The notes under the pieces: generated by a model | Databases searched by the model: none | Seen by the model: only the letters and a program-made list of their open reading frames with translations | Told to the model about the DNA's origin: nothing | Origin: DATARH01 sp963734125 | Lineage (GTDB): Bacteria; Pseudomonadota; Alphaproteobacteria; ATCC43930; CGMCC-115725 | Assembly (NCBI GenBank): GCA_963734125.1 | Contig: CAVTGB010000032.1 | Span: 1 to 64,000, forward strand | Direction of reading: 5' to 3' | DNA: 64,000 bases | Translations under genes and position numbers: made by a program | Shown here: piece by piece, positions 26,871 to 35,290 of the stretch | Layout of the letters: the number at the start of each line of letters is the position of its first letter | Numbering within the stretch: the first letter of the stretch is position 1

Positions 26871-26982
26871 AAAATTCGTTAACGCCGTCAACCATTGCCT
26901 AAAGTGTCTGCCAGTCCTCGATCCTATCCTGGTAACCGGGGCGCCAAGTCCGATGAACCAGGCAAGCGCAACTGCCGGGCGT

Positions 26983-27177
26983 TTACAGGTCTCGCCCGAT
27001 CCACCAGAAGAAAATGTCGATCAGCGCCGCCGCCAAGCCAATGAAGAACACGACAATGGCCGCCAACCTCAACTCGCGGCGCCAGCGCACGCCGAACGGC
27101 GCTCCGGCGGAGACAAACAGCACGATGACGACCAGGATCAAGGCGCTGAGCATTTGTTGCCGATCAAAGCTGTTCAT
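26983..27177 (-). CDS. Small two-span membrane protein
   Basis: 64 residues from MNSFDRQQMLSALILVVIVL. Two hydrophobic segments (about residues 10-27 and 37-60, LRLAAIVVFFIGLAAALIDI) are joined by a short basic loop, VRWRRE. Composition and positive-inside pattern look genuine for a small inner-membrane protein. No family recognised. It is divergent from the M20 hydrolase. Confidence 0.5.
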   Translation of the reverse strand: MNSFDRQQMLSALILVVIVLFVSAGAPFGVRWRRELRLAAIVVFFIGLAAALIDIFFWWIGRDL

Positions 27178-27323
27178 CGGCACCCTCCCCGGCTGCCCGC
27201 CGGGCATTGGCGATGCCGTAGCCGGCGGTGACCGAAACCCTGTATCATCACCGCCCGCGGCCAGGCCGCGGGCGACAACGTGCGGCAGAACGCCGCACTC
27301 TCAATGGGGGGCCGGGAGCGGCG

Positions 27324-28676
27324 ATGAGCGGGAAAGACGAAGTGACCAAGGAAAGCCTGAAACAAAGGGTGTGCGAGGCGATCGACCGTCACGGCAACGA
27401 GATCATCGAGCTCGGCGAAACGATCCTCCATCATCCCGAGACCGGGTTCAACGAGAGGAAAACCTCGGCCCTGGTCGCCGAGCGCATGGCCGCGCTCGGG
27501 CTCGGCCCGGAGACCGGTCTCGCGCTGACCGGGGTCAAGGGCCGGATCCGCGGCCGCAAGCCGGGGCCGCGCCTCGCCGTCATCGGCGAACTCGACAGCC
27601 TGCGTACTTCCGACCACCCGCTCGCCGACCCGCACAGCGGGGCCGCGCACAGCTGCGGCCACAACGCCCAGATCGCCGGCATGCTGGGGGTCGCGATGGG
27701 ATTGTCGGCGGTCGGCGCGGCCGAGCACCTCGCCGGCGACGTGGTGTTTTTCGCCGTGCCGGCCGAGGAATTCATCGATGTCGAGGAGCGCTTGAAGCGC
27801 CGCGACAACGGCGAGATCGAGTTCCTCCTCGGCAAGCCCGAACTGGTCGCCAAGGGCCATTTCGACGACATCGACATGGCAATGATGATCCATGCCGGCT
27901 CGCACGACCAGATGGCCAAGCGCTCCTACATCGCCGATTCGTCGAACGGCGCGCTCGTCAAGATGATCCGCTTCATCGGGCGCGCCAGCCACGCCGGCGG
28001 CGCCCCGCAACTCGGCATCAACGCGCTTTCCGCGGCGATGCTCGCCCTCAATGCGATCCACGCCCAGCGCGAGAGCTTCTGGGACAAGGACACCGTGCGC
28101 ATCCATCCGATCATCACTAAGGGGGGCGACGCGGTCAGCGTCGTCCCGGCCGAGGTAACGATGGAAACGTTTGTGCGCGCCGGCTCGCGCGAGGCGATCA
28201 TCGACGCCAACATGAAGGTCGACCGGTGTCTGCGCGCGGGCGCGATGGCGATGGGCGCCGAAGTCGAGATCAACACGATCCCCGGCTACCTGCCGCAGCG
28301 CAACGATCGGGCGCTCGGCGAACTCTTCGGCGCCAATGTCGAAAGGCTGTTCGGGCCCGGCCACTTCGACATTGGCGGCCACCGCACCGGCTCTACCGAC
28401 ATGGGCGACATCGCCCATATGATCCCGGTCATCCACCCCTATGTCGCCTCAGCGCTCGGCAAGACCCACGGCGCCGACTTCCGCATCAACGAGCCCGAGC
28501 ACGCCTATCTGACGCCAGCCAAGCTCCTGGCGATGACCGCGATCGACCTCTTGTGGGAGGACGCCGCCCCGGCCCGCGCCATCATCGCCGATTTCAAGCC
28601 GGCAATGACCAAGGACGAGTACCTCCACTTCGCCCGCAGCCTGTTCAAGACCGAGCGCTACGGGGCGGCGGGGTAA
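27324..28676 (+). CDS. M20-family amidohydrolase / metallopeptidase
   Basis: 450 residues from MSGKDEVTKESLKQRVCEAI, with GGGAG-like spacing before the ATG. Typical M20D blocks: HHPETGFNERKTSALVAERM, the dinuclear metal motifs GELDSL and GAAHSCGHNAQIA, a carboxylate pair in FAVPAEEFIDVEE, and the lid domain with IGRASHAGGAPQLGINALSA. Family members hydrolyse N-acyl amino acids, indole-3-acetyl amino acids or aminobenzoyl conjugates. The substrate is not deducible. Confidence 0.87.
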   Translation: MSGKDEVTKESLKQRVCEAIDRHGNEIIELGETILHHPETGFNERKTSALVAERMAALGLGPETGLALTGVKGRIRGRKPGPRLAVIGELDSLRTSDHPLADPHSGAAHSCGHNAQIAGMLGVAMGLSAVGAAEHLAGDVVFFAVPAEEFIDVEERLKRRDNGEIEFLLGKPELVAKGHFDDIDMAMMIHAGSHDQMAKRSYIADSSNGALVKMIRFIGRASHAGGAPQLGINALSAAMLALNAIHAQRESFWDKDTVRIHPIITKGGDAVSVVPAEVTMETFVRAGSREAIIDANMKVDRCLRAGAMAMGAEVEINTIPGYLPQRNDRALGELFGANVERLFGPGHFDIGGHRTGSTDMGDIAHMIPVIHPYVASALGKTHGADFRINEPEHAYLTPAKLLAMTAIDLLWEDAAPARAIIADFKPAMTKDEYLHFARSLFKTERYGAAG

Positions 28677-28694
28677 GCTGCGCGACGGTTAGCC

Positions 28695-29561
28695 ATGCCG
28701 AACATTCGTTCGATCGACATGCTGGTTATCGACGACCTGTTCGAGATGGGCAGCGGCTATGTCCTCAATTTCAGCGATCGCACGTTCGCTCAGTTCTTTG
28801 AAGAGGAGCTAAACGTCGACATTGACGATCCCGCCTATGCAAAATTCGGCACATCAAAAGCTAGGCGGCTCCGTTGTTTCCTTCAGACGGTTGATAAAAT
28901 GACCGTTGTGCGCACACTGAATGCCCTTTGGGATTATCGAGAGGCAATCCGGGAGCGGTTGGGACGGGAAGATACGGTAAGAAATGGGCACCGCCGGCTA
29001 CTGGCTATCATAAACCGGCTCAATCCCGGCGCCGCGACGGCGCCTCAGGCTGGGGTATCGTCGGCAAGCGCGTTCGACCGCGAGCTGTATTCGCAGTTGC
29101 TGACCGAGCTACGAGACCTCTCCGGCCTTAAGCCACAGCCAAGGGGCTATGCCTTCGAGTTCTTCTTAAAGCGGCTCTTCGACAGGTTCGGCTTAGAGGC
29201 CCGCGACCCATTTCGGCTAAAGGGTGAGCAGATCGACGGGAGTTTCCTGCTGGGGAACGAAATCTACCTGCTCGAAGGCAGATGGCAGAATGCGCCGTCC
29301 GACATCGGCGATCTTCACACGTTTCATGGCAAGATCGAGCAGAAAGCAGCTTGGACACGCGGCCTCTTTGTCAGCTACAGCGGTTTCTCGGAGGACGGAC
29401 TGATTGCCTTCGGCCGTGGTAAACGGGTGATTTGCATGGATGGGTACGATCTTTCCGAGGCTTTCCTCCGGGAGCTGCCACTAAGTCACGTGCTGGAGCG
29501 GAAGGTACGCCGCGCGGCCGAAACGGGATTTGCCTTCGTGCGGGTTCGCGACCTTTTTTAA
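28695..29561 (+). CDS. Putative defence nuclease: AbiJ-like N-terminal domain plus PD-(D/E)xK (Mrr-like) domain
   Basis: 288 residues. The N-terminal ~100 residues (DLFEMGSGYVLNFSDRTFAQ, FGTSKARRLRCFLQTVDKMT) look like the small domains found at the N-terminus of AbiJ-type abortive-infection proteins. The C-terminal half has a restriction-endonuclease layout: Glu in GYAFEFFLKRLFDRFGL, Asp in GEQIDGSFLLGNE and then YLLEGRWQNA, where the usual E-x-K reads E-G-R. It is less GC-rich than its neighbours (31 of 60 at 28861-28920) and stands alone between the hydrolase and nrdJ. The defence role is inferred from domain architecture; activity with Arg in place of Lys is uncertain. Confidence 0.6.
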   Translation: MPNIRSIDMLVIDDLFEMGSGYVLNFSDRTFAQFFEEELNVDIDDPAYAKFGTSKARRLRCFLQTVDKMTVVRTLNALWDYREAIRERLGREDTVRNGHRRLLAIINRLNPGAATAPQAGVSSASAFDRELYSQLLTELRDLSGLKPQPRGYAFEFFLKRLFDRFGLEARDPFRLKGEQIDGSFLLGNEIYLLEGRWQNAPSDIGDLHTFHGKIEQKAAWTRGLFVSYSGFSEDGLIAFGRGKRVICMDGYDLSEAFLRELPLSHVLERKVRRAAETGFAFVRVRDLF

Positions 29562-29653
29562 CACTCGCGAGCGTCTTGCCGATCGACGAGCCGGAAAATT
29601 TTGGGCAGCGCGGGCGGTTCCTCGCCTTCGCGATGCTCAGCCCATCCTACGAG

Positions 29654-29833
29654 CTAGTACCGAGCTGGCGGGGGTGTCAGTTCCCTTCGCCGGAGATTGG
29701 CCTTCTGCCACTCTATGATCAGGCGCTGGCGAGCCGCTACGTCACCGGCTTGGGTGGCCTCGCGCAAAGCATCCCAGACGCGATATTCCTCGCCTATCGC
29801 ATCTGAGAGTGCGGAAGGGATGCATAAAATCAC
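29654..29833 (-). CDS. Small acidic/basic helical protein downstream of nrdJ
   Basis: 59 residues from a GTG with AGGGGAGA about seven bases upstream. The sequence (IPSALSDAIGEEYRVWDALR, QAGDVAARQRLIIEWQKANL) reads like a genuine soluble helical protein with normal codon use. It begins 24 bp after the nrdJ stop in the same direction and is probably in its transcript. No family recognised; a small modulator or an unrelated ORF are both possible. Confidence 0.45.
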   Translation of the reverse strand: MILCIPSALSDAIGEEYRVWDALREATQAGDVAARQRLIIEWQKANLRRRELTPPPARY

Positions 29834-29856
29834 GCTGATTTCTCCCCTTTCTAAGC

Positions 29857-32800
29857 CTACGAGCACCCGCTGGTCGCGCCGCAGGTGTCGCATTTGAGGC
29901 AGGTGCCGTTGCGGATCAGGGTGAAGTTGCCGCATTCGCCGCAGCTGTCGCCCTCGTAGCCTTTCATGCGGGCTTCGCGGATCTGCTCGCTGCGTGAGTC
30001 GGGGCGGGAGTGTGGGTGCGGGTCGGGCGGGGCGAGGGTGACCGCGGTTTCGGCGACGGCGAGGGCGCCGGCGAAGAGGGGGAGGGCCGGCTCGGCGGCG
30101 GGGTTGGGGCGGGCGCCTGCGTCGGCGCGGGCGGCAGCGTCGCCCCGGCTCGCGCCGCGCTTGCCGCCGTGGAGGACGGTCAGCTTGTTGCGCACATAGC
30201 CGTTGGAGGCGACGCGCTGCATCATCGCGGCAACGTCGGCCCCGGCCTCGGACGATGGCTCGCGCAGGTTCAATTCGGCCGCGGCGCCCTTGCCGATCGT
30301 GTCGGGCATCAGGTCCGCCGGCTCGACATGGGCGAGGTCGCTGCGGCCCAGATAGGAGATCGCCAGCTCGCGGAAGATGTAGTCGAGGATCGAGGTGGCC
30401 ATCTTGATCGTCTCGTTGCCCTCGACGATCCCCGACGGCTCGAAGCGGGTGAAGGTGAAGGCTTCGACGAACTCCTCCAGCGGCACGCCGTATTGCAGGC
30501 CCAGCGAGATCGCGATCGCGAAATTGTTCATGAGGGACCGGAAGGCCGAACCCTCCTTGTGCATGTCGATGAAGATCTCGGCGATCCGCCCGTCCTCGTA
30601 TTCGCCGGTGCGCAAATATACCTTGTGGCCGCCGACCGTGGCCTTTTGCGTGTAGCCCTTGCGCCGGTCGGGGAGACGGGTGCGCTCGGCGCGGTGAACT
30701 TCCCTGGTGACGACGCGCTCGACGACCCGTTCGACGATGCGCTCGGCAACGAGCGGCACCCGCTGCGCCGGCGGCATCGCGTAGAGTTCGGCGGCCCGGT
30801 CTTCGGCCTCGTCATCCTCGCCGAAGATGCTGGAGGCCAGGGGCTGCGATAGTTTGGAACCGTCGCGGTAGAGCGCGGTCGCCTTCAAACCGAGGCGCCA
30901 GGACAGCATGTAGGCGTCCTTGCAGTCTTCGACCGTCGCCGAATTCTGCATGTTGATGGTTTTGGAAATGGCGCCGGTGATGAACGGCTGCGCCGCCGCC
31001 ATCATCCGGATGTGGCTGTCGACCGAGAGGCAGCGCGTGCCGTTGGGGCCGCAGGGGTTGGCGCAATCGAAGACCGGCAGGTGCTCGGGTTTGAGGTGCG
31101 GAGCGCCCTCGAGGGTCATCGCGCCGCAGCAATACGCGTTGGCGGCTTCGATCTGGGCGCGGCTGAAGCCGAGCGCGGCGAGGAGGTCGAACCCCGGCTC
31201 ACCGAGCCGCTCAGGCGCAATGCCGAGGCCCTCGGTGCAGAACCCCTCGCCCAGGGTCCATTTGTTGAAGGCGAACTTGATGTCGAAGGCGGCGGCGAGC
31301 GCGGCTTCGAGCGCGGCCAGCGCATCATCGTCGAAGCCCTTTGCCTTGAGGCTTTCGTGGTTGATGTGCGGGGCGCCCTTGAGCGTGCCGCGGCCAAGCG
31401 CATAGCGCTCGATGTCGGCGATCTCGGCGGCGCCATAGCCGAGGGCAGCGAGGGCCTGCGGCACCAGACGATTAATGATCTTGAAATAGCCGCCGCCCGC
31501 GAGTTTCTTGAACTTGACGAGGGCGAAATCGGGTTCGATCCCCGTCGTGTCGCAATCCATCACGAGGGCGATCGTGCCGGTCGGCGCGAGGACCGTCGCC
31601 TGCGCGTTGCGGAACCCGTGCTTCTCGCCCAATGCCAATGCGGCGTCCCAGACGGCGCGGGCCGCGCTGACGAGCGGCTCGTCCGGGCAATTGGCGGCGT
31701 CGAGCGGCACCGGCGGGATCGCCAAGTCCTCATAACCCGCGCTCTCGCCATGAGCGGCGCGGCGGTGGTTGCGGATGACCCGCAGCATCGCCTCGCGGTT
31801 CTTGGTGAAGCCGGGGAACGCGCCGAGTTCGGCCGCCATCTCGGCCGAAGTCGCATAGCTCGTGCCGGTGAGGAGCGCTGTCACCGCGGCGGCGATCGCG
31901 CGGCCCGCTTCGCTGCCATAGGCGACGCCCATCGCCATCAGGAGCCCGCCGAGATTGGCGTAGCCGAGCCCCAGCGTGCGATAGGCGTAGCTGAGGCGCG
32001 CGATCTCCTTCGCCGGGAACTGCGCCATCATCACCGAGATTTCGAGAACGAGCGTCCACAGGCGCACGGCATGCTGGAACTCGTGAACCGCGAAGGAGCC
32101 GTCATCGTTGCGGAAGGTTAAGAGGTTGAGCGAGGCAAGATTGCACGCCGTGTCGTCGAGGAACATGTATTCCGAGCACGGGTTGGAGGCGTTGATCCGA
32201 CCGCTTTCCGAGCAGGTGTGCCAGTCGTTGATCGTCGTGTCGAACTGGATGCCGGGATCGGCCGAGGCCCAGGCAGCGTGCGCGATCCGGTCCCAAAGCG
32301 CGGCGGCCGGCATGGTTTTCGACACCTTGCCGTCGGTGCGGCGGATTAGCTGCCAATCGGCGCCCGAGAGAACGCGCTCCAGGAAATCGTTGGCGACGCG
32401 CACGGTGTTGTTGGAGTTCTGCCCGGCGACGGTGAGGTAGGCTTCGGAGTCCCAATCGGTGTCGTAGGTGCGGAAATCGATCGTGGCAAAGCCCTGGCGG
32501 GCGAACTGGACGACCCGCTGGACATAGTTTTCCGGGATCATCGCGCGGCGCGCGGCGCGAATCTCGCGCTTCAGGGCCGGGTTCTGCGCCGGGTCGAACG
32601 GGTCGCCACCCTCTTCGGGAGCCTCGCGGCAGGCCGCCATGATCAGGTTGAGGTGGCGGGCGGCAAGCTTCGAGCCGGCGACCAGCGCGGCCACCTTCTG
32701 CTCCTCGATCACCTTCCAGTCGATGAAATCCTCGATGTCGGGATGGTCGGCGTCGACGATCACCATCTTGGCGGCGCGCCTTGTCGTCCCGCCCGATTTG

Positions 32801-33603
32801 ATCGCGCCGGCGGCGCGGTCGCCGATCTTCAAAAAACTCATGAGGCCGGAGGAGCGCCCGCCCCCCGACAGCCGCTCGCCGTCGCCGCGTAATTTCGAGA
32901 AGTTGGAGCCAGTCCCCGAGCCGTATTTGAAGAGCCGGGCTTCGCGCACCCACAGATCCATGATGCCGCCCTCGTTGACAAGGTCGTCGGCGACCGACTG
33001 GATAAAGCAGGCATGCGGCTGCGGGTGCTCGTAGGCGCTTTCGGACGCCCGCACCTTGCCGGCCCGGTAATCGACGTAGTAATGGCCCTGCGCCGGCCCA
33101 TCGATCCCGTAAGCCCAATAGAGCCCGGTGTTGAACCATTGCGGGCTGTTCGGCGCGCCCATCTGGCGCGCCAGCATGACGCGCAATTCGTCGTAGAAGG
33201 CACGGGCATCCTCCTCGGCATCGAAATAGCCGCCTTTCCAGCCCCAATAGGTCCAGGTGCCGGCGAGCCGGTCGAAGCATTGCTTGGCGCTGGTTTCGGC
33301 GCCGTTGCGCTCGGCCTTGGGGAGTTCGGCGAGCGCCGCCGCATCCGGCGCCCGGCGCCACAGCCAGGCGGGCACGCCCGCTTCCTCCACCGCCGCGAGC
33401 CGCGTGGGGACGCCCGCCTTTCTCAGGTATTTCTGGGCGAGGATGTCGCAGGCGACCTGGCTCCACTCGGCCGGCACTTCGATGCCCTCGGCGGCGAACA
33501 CAACGGAGCCGTCGGGATTGCGGATCTCGCTTTTCGCGCTGCGGAAGGCGACGCTCTCGTATGGGTCGCTGCCGGCTGTGGTGAAACGACGCGCGATGTG
33601 CAT
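29857..33603 (-). CDS. nrdJ: Vitamin B12-dependent (class II) ribonucleotide reductase
   Basis: 1248 residues. Reduces ribonucleotides to deoxyribonucleotides using adenosylcobalamin as radical source, with or without oxygen. Start MHIARRFTTAGSDPYESVAF. Key blocks: NSPQWFNTGLYWAYGI, FKYGSGTGSNFSKLRG, NPCSEYMFLDDTACNLASLN (active-site Cys and Asn/Glu), LAPTGTIALVMDCDTTGIEP, and the C-terminal zinc-binding cysteines CGECGNFTLIRNGTCLKCDTC. The size fits the alphaproteobacterial long form. The upstream region holds a TATAAT hexamer and a probable NrdR box. No other ribonucleotide reductase is in the window. Confidence 0.95.
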   Translation of the reverse strand: MHIARRFTTAGSDPYESVAFRSAKSEIRNPDGSVVFAAEGIEVPAEWSQVACDILAQKYLRKAGVPTRLAAVEEAGVPAWLWRRAPDAAALAELPKAERNGAETSAKQCFDRLAGTWTYWGWKGGYFDAEEDARAFYDELRVMLARQMGAPNSPQWFNTGLYWAYGIDGPAQGHYYVDYRAGKVRASESAYEHPQPHACFIQSVADDLVNEGGIMDLWVREARLFKYGSGTGSNFSKLRGDGERLSGGGRSSGLMSFLKIGDRAAGAIKSGGTTRRAAKMVIVDADHPDIEDFIDWKVIEEQKVAALVAGSKLAARHLNLIMAACREAPEEGGDPFDPAQNPALKREIRAARRAMIPENYVQRVVQFARQGFATIDFRTYDTDWDSEAYLTVAGQNSNNTVRVANDFLERVLSGADWQLIRRTDGKVSKTMPAAALWDRIAHAAWASADPGIQFDTTINDWHTCSESGRINASNPCSEYMFLDDTACNLASLNLLTFRNDDGSFAVHEFQHAVRLWTLVLEISVMMAQFPAKEIARLSYAYRTLGLGYANLGGLLMAMGVAYGSEAGRAIAAAVTALLTGTSYATSAEMAAELGAFPGFTKNREAMLRVIRNHRRAAHGESAGYEDLAIPPVPLDAANCPDEPLVSAARAVWDAALALGEKHGFRNAQATVLAPTGTIALVMDCDTTGIEPDFALVKFKKLAGGGYFKIINRLVPQALAALGYGAAEIADIERYALGRGTLKGAPHINHESLKAKGFDDDALAALEAALAAAFDIKFAFNKWTLGEGFCTEGLGIAPERLGEPGFDLLAALGFSRAQIEAANAYCCGAMTLEGAPHLKPEHLPVFDCANPCGPNGTRCLSVDSHIRMMAAAQPFITGAISKTINMQNSATVEDCKDAYMLSWRLGLKATALYRDGSKLSQPLASSIFGEDDEAEDRAAELYAMPPAQRVPLVAERIVERVVERVVTREVHRAERTRLPDRRKGYTQKATVGGHKVYLRTGEYEDGRIAEIFIDMHKEGSAFRSLMNNFAIAISLGLQYGVPLEEFVEAFTFTRFEPSGIVEGNETIKMATSILDYIFRELAISYLGRSDLAHVEPADLMPDTIGKGAAAELNLREPSSEAGADVAAMMQRVASNGYVRNKLTVLHGGKRGASRGDAAARADAGARPNPAAEPALPLFAGALAVAETAVTLAPPDPHPHSRPDSRSEQIREARMKGYEGDSCGECGNFTLIRNGTCLKCDTCGATSGCS

Positions 33604-33627
33604 ATGACTACCCCCGATTCTCGGCGG

Positions 33628-33643
33628 CCCTACATCTTGTGGG
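33628..33643 (-). promoter_or_regulatory. Probable NrdR box upstream of nrdJ
   Basis: CCCACAAGATGTAGGG on the minus strand, 25 bp before the nrdJ ATG and about 30 bp from a TATAAT -10 box. It fits the 16-bp NrdR operator pattern (CACAAGATRTAG core). NrdR normally binds two boxes about three helical turns apart; the second, overlapping the -10 region, is only weakly visible. Confidence 0.5.
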
Positions 33644-33811
33644 TCGCCTTCCCCCATAACCCATAAGTATGATTATAGGCGGTCGGAGGGGAAAGCATTT
33701 TGTTGCATGAGGGGCAGGGCACACTTCTAATGGACTCTCTGGCGTTGTCGCTGCGCCTCACCGAGCGGGGTACACGGGCCGCAACGGGCGCCGTCACTCC
33801 CGAATCGTCAT

Positions 33812-33863
33812 CCCCGGGCCTGACCCGGGGGATCCACGTGGATGGCCGGGTCAGGCCCGGCCA
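33812..33863. repeat. Large intergenic palindrome
   Basis: Arms GGCCTGACCCGG and CCGGGTCAGGCC flank a central TCCACGTGGA palindrome; each arm is itself hairpin-forming. It is the same family type as the palindromes at 18.5, 34.9 and 55.4 kb. Confidence 0.65.
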
Positions 33864-33985
33864 AGACGAATCAGAGGGGTGAAGCGGCGTGCAGCGACTA
33901 TGCGACAGGAGATGGGGTTTGCGTTGTGCGGCCTTTACCGCGTGCGGCGGGGGGTGCGATAAGGGCGGGCGAGGAAATAGGCGGA

Positions 33986-34363
33986 ATGCGCACAACTTTT
34001 GGCACGCGATTGTTGACCTGGCTGCGCGGCTCGCCCGTTGGCACCGATGCCTATGGCAACCGCTATTACCGCTTGAAGGGCGACAAGCCGACGCGGCTGG
34101 GCGGCGGGCGGTTCAGCCGCGAGCGGCGCTGGGTCATCTATGAGGGGGAGCCGGAAGGCTCCAAGGTGCCGTCTGAATGGCACGCCTGGCTCCATCACAT
34201 GGTCGACGAGGTGCCCCAGCCGCGCCAGCGCTATCCCTGGGAAAAAGACCACCAGCCGAACCTGACCGGGACCAAGGACGCCTATCACCCGCACGGCTCG
34301 GTGCTGCGCGGCGGGCACCGGGTTCGCGCGACCGGCGATTACGAGCCGTGGTCGCCGGAATAG
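33986..34363 (+). CDS. NADH:ubiquinone oxidoreductase NDUFA12-like subunit
   Basis: 125 residues. Accessory subunit of respiratory complex I, shared by alphaproteobacteria and mitochondria (B17.2). Conserved features: VGTDAYGNRYYRLKGDKP, RRWVIYEGEPEGSKVPSEWH, AWLHHMVDEVP and the C-terminal PHGSVLRGG with tail YEPWSPE. Start at ATG 33986 (MRTTFGTRLLTWLRG). It heads the conserved block leading to mlaD and the DUF2155 gene; the main nuo operon is elsewhere. Confidence 0.93.
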   Translation: MRTTFGTRLLTWLRGSPVGTDAYGNRYYRLKGDKPTRLGGGRFSRERRWVIYEGEPEGSKVPSEWHAWLHHMVDEVPQPRQRYPWEKDHQPNLTGTKDAYHPHGSVLRGGHRVRATGDYEPWSPE

Positions 34364-34382
34364 CTTGCCGGGGACACGCGCG

Positions 34383-34907
34383 ATGAGGGGCAATGTCATC
34401 GAGACCGTGATGGGCGCGGTCGTCATCCTCATCGCAGCGCTGTTCCTGGTCTTCGCCTACAACACGAGCCAGTTGCGCGCGGTGTCGGGGTACCAGGTCA
34501 GCGCCGATTTCGCTCGGATCGACGGGATCCGCCAGGGGAGCGACGTCCGCATCAGCGGCATCAAGATCGGCTCGGTGGTGGCCGAGAACCTCGACCCGAA
34601 GACCTTTCTCGCCGACGTGCGGATGACGATCGACCCCGCGATCAAACTGCCCGAGGATACCGTGGCCGAGATCATCTCGTCGGGGCTTTTGGGCGACAAG
34701 TACATGTCGCTGGTGCCCGGCGGGTCGGACAAGGTCATCCCGCCCGGGGGCAAGATCACCTACACGCAATCCTCGGTGAGCCTGGAAAACCTGATCGGCC
34801 AGATGATGTTTTCCAATCCCGGCGCAAAAAAGGAGGGCGATGCGCCGCCGCCGGGTGGCGGGCCGGCGGGCGGGGCGACGGCGCCCGAAGCCCCCGCGTC
34901 GAAATGA
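34383..34907 (+). CDS. mlaD: MlaD-like phospholipid-transport periplasmic protein (MCE domain)
   Basis: 174 residues. An N-terminal membrane anchor (VMGAVVILIAALFLVFAYN) is followed by the MCE domain: VSADFARIDGIRQGSDVRIS, GIKIGSVVAENLDPKTFLA and IISSGLLGDKYMSLVPGGSD. MlaD forms the hexameric shuttle ring of the Mla system that keeps outer-membrane lipid asymmetry. The tail is Pro/Gly/Ala rich. mlaE/F are not adjacent. Its start lies 19 bp after the NDUFA12 stop. Confidence 0.9.
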   Translation: MRGNVIETVMGAVVILIAALFLVFAYNTSQLRAVSGYQVSADFARIDGIRQGSDVRISGIKIGSVVAENLDPKTFLADVRMTIDPAIKLPEDTVAEIISSGLLGDKYMSLVPGGSDKVIPPGGKITYTQSSVSLENLIGQMMFSNPGAKKEGDAPPPGGGPAGGATAPEAPASK

Positions 34908-34932
34908 CGGGTAGCGCGGCCCCATCATTTGT

Positions 34933-34988
34933 CATCCCGGCGCACGCCGGGATCCATCGCTGCCATGGATACCGGCTTTCGCCGGTAT
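34933..34988. repeat. Double intergenic hairpin after mlaD
   Basis: Two hairpins, ATCCCGGCG/CGCCGGGAT and TACCGGC/GCCGGTA, with an ATCCAT/ATGGAT pairing between them. It lies 25 bp after mlaD and is of the dispersed alphaproteobacterial type; it may reduce read-through. Confidence 0.55.
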
Positions 34989-35065
34989 TACAAGGAATTG
35001 GGGATTCCGCTTGTCGGCGCTGAAACATCGCTCATCTTTAGGCCGGTAGAACCCAGGACACAGTG

Positions 35066-35290
35066 ATGGCCGATAGCGAAGCGGGCGAATTTCCGGTCTG
35101 GCACACGCCGGAGGGCGAACTGGTTTCGTGCGTCGAGAAGATCAAGGTGTTGAACGAGAACCTCGCCGAATTGCGCGGGCTCGCGCAAGACGCGCTCGAA
35201 GACGCTGTGCTGATGGGTTGCGACGAAGCTCAGGTGCGCGAGGTTCTCGCCGCGATTGTCGCCGGTCTCGTCAACCCCTATCGCCGATGA
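35066..35290 (+). CDS. Small hypothetical helical protein
   Basis: 74 residues, MADSEAGEFPVWHTPEGELV then CVEKIKVLNENLAELRGLAQ. Predominantly helical, acidic, no signal or membrane segment. Its stop codon overlaps the next start (ATGA at 35287-35290), so it is translated together with the DUF2155 gene. No family name recognised. Confidence 0.65.
   Translation: MADSEAGEFPVWHTPEGELVSCVEKIKVLNENLAELRGLAQDALEDAVLMGCDEAQVREVLAAIVAGLVNPYRR

Larger units (their letters stand above)
33604..33985. other. Intergenic region between nrdJ and the NDUFA12 gene
   Basis: About 380 bp without a gene. On the nrdJ side it contains TATAAT (minus strand, 33671-33676) and the NrdR-like box. In the middle lies the large palindrome described separately. 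The NDUFA12 side has no obvious promoter of consensus type. Confidence 0.5.

Noticed and set aside
26842..27231. 129-residue plus-strand open frame
   Set aside because: Antisense to the small membrane protein, rich in Gln/Arg/His and without a ribosome binding site; a shadow frame.
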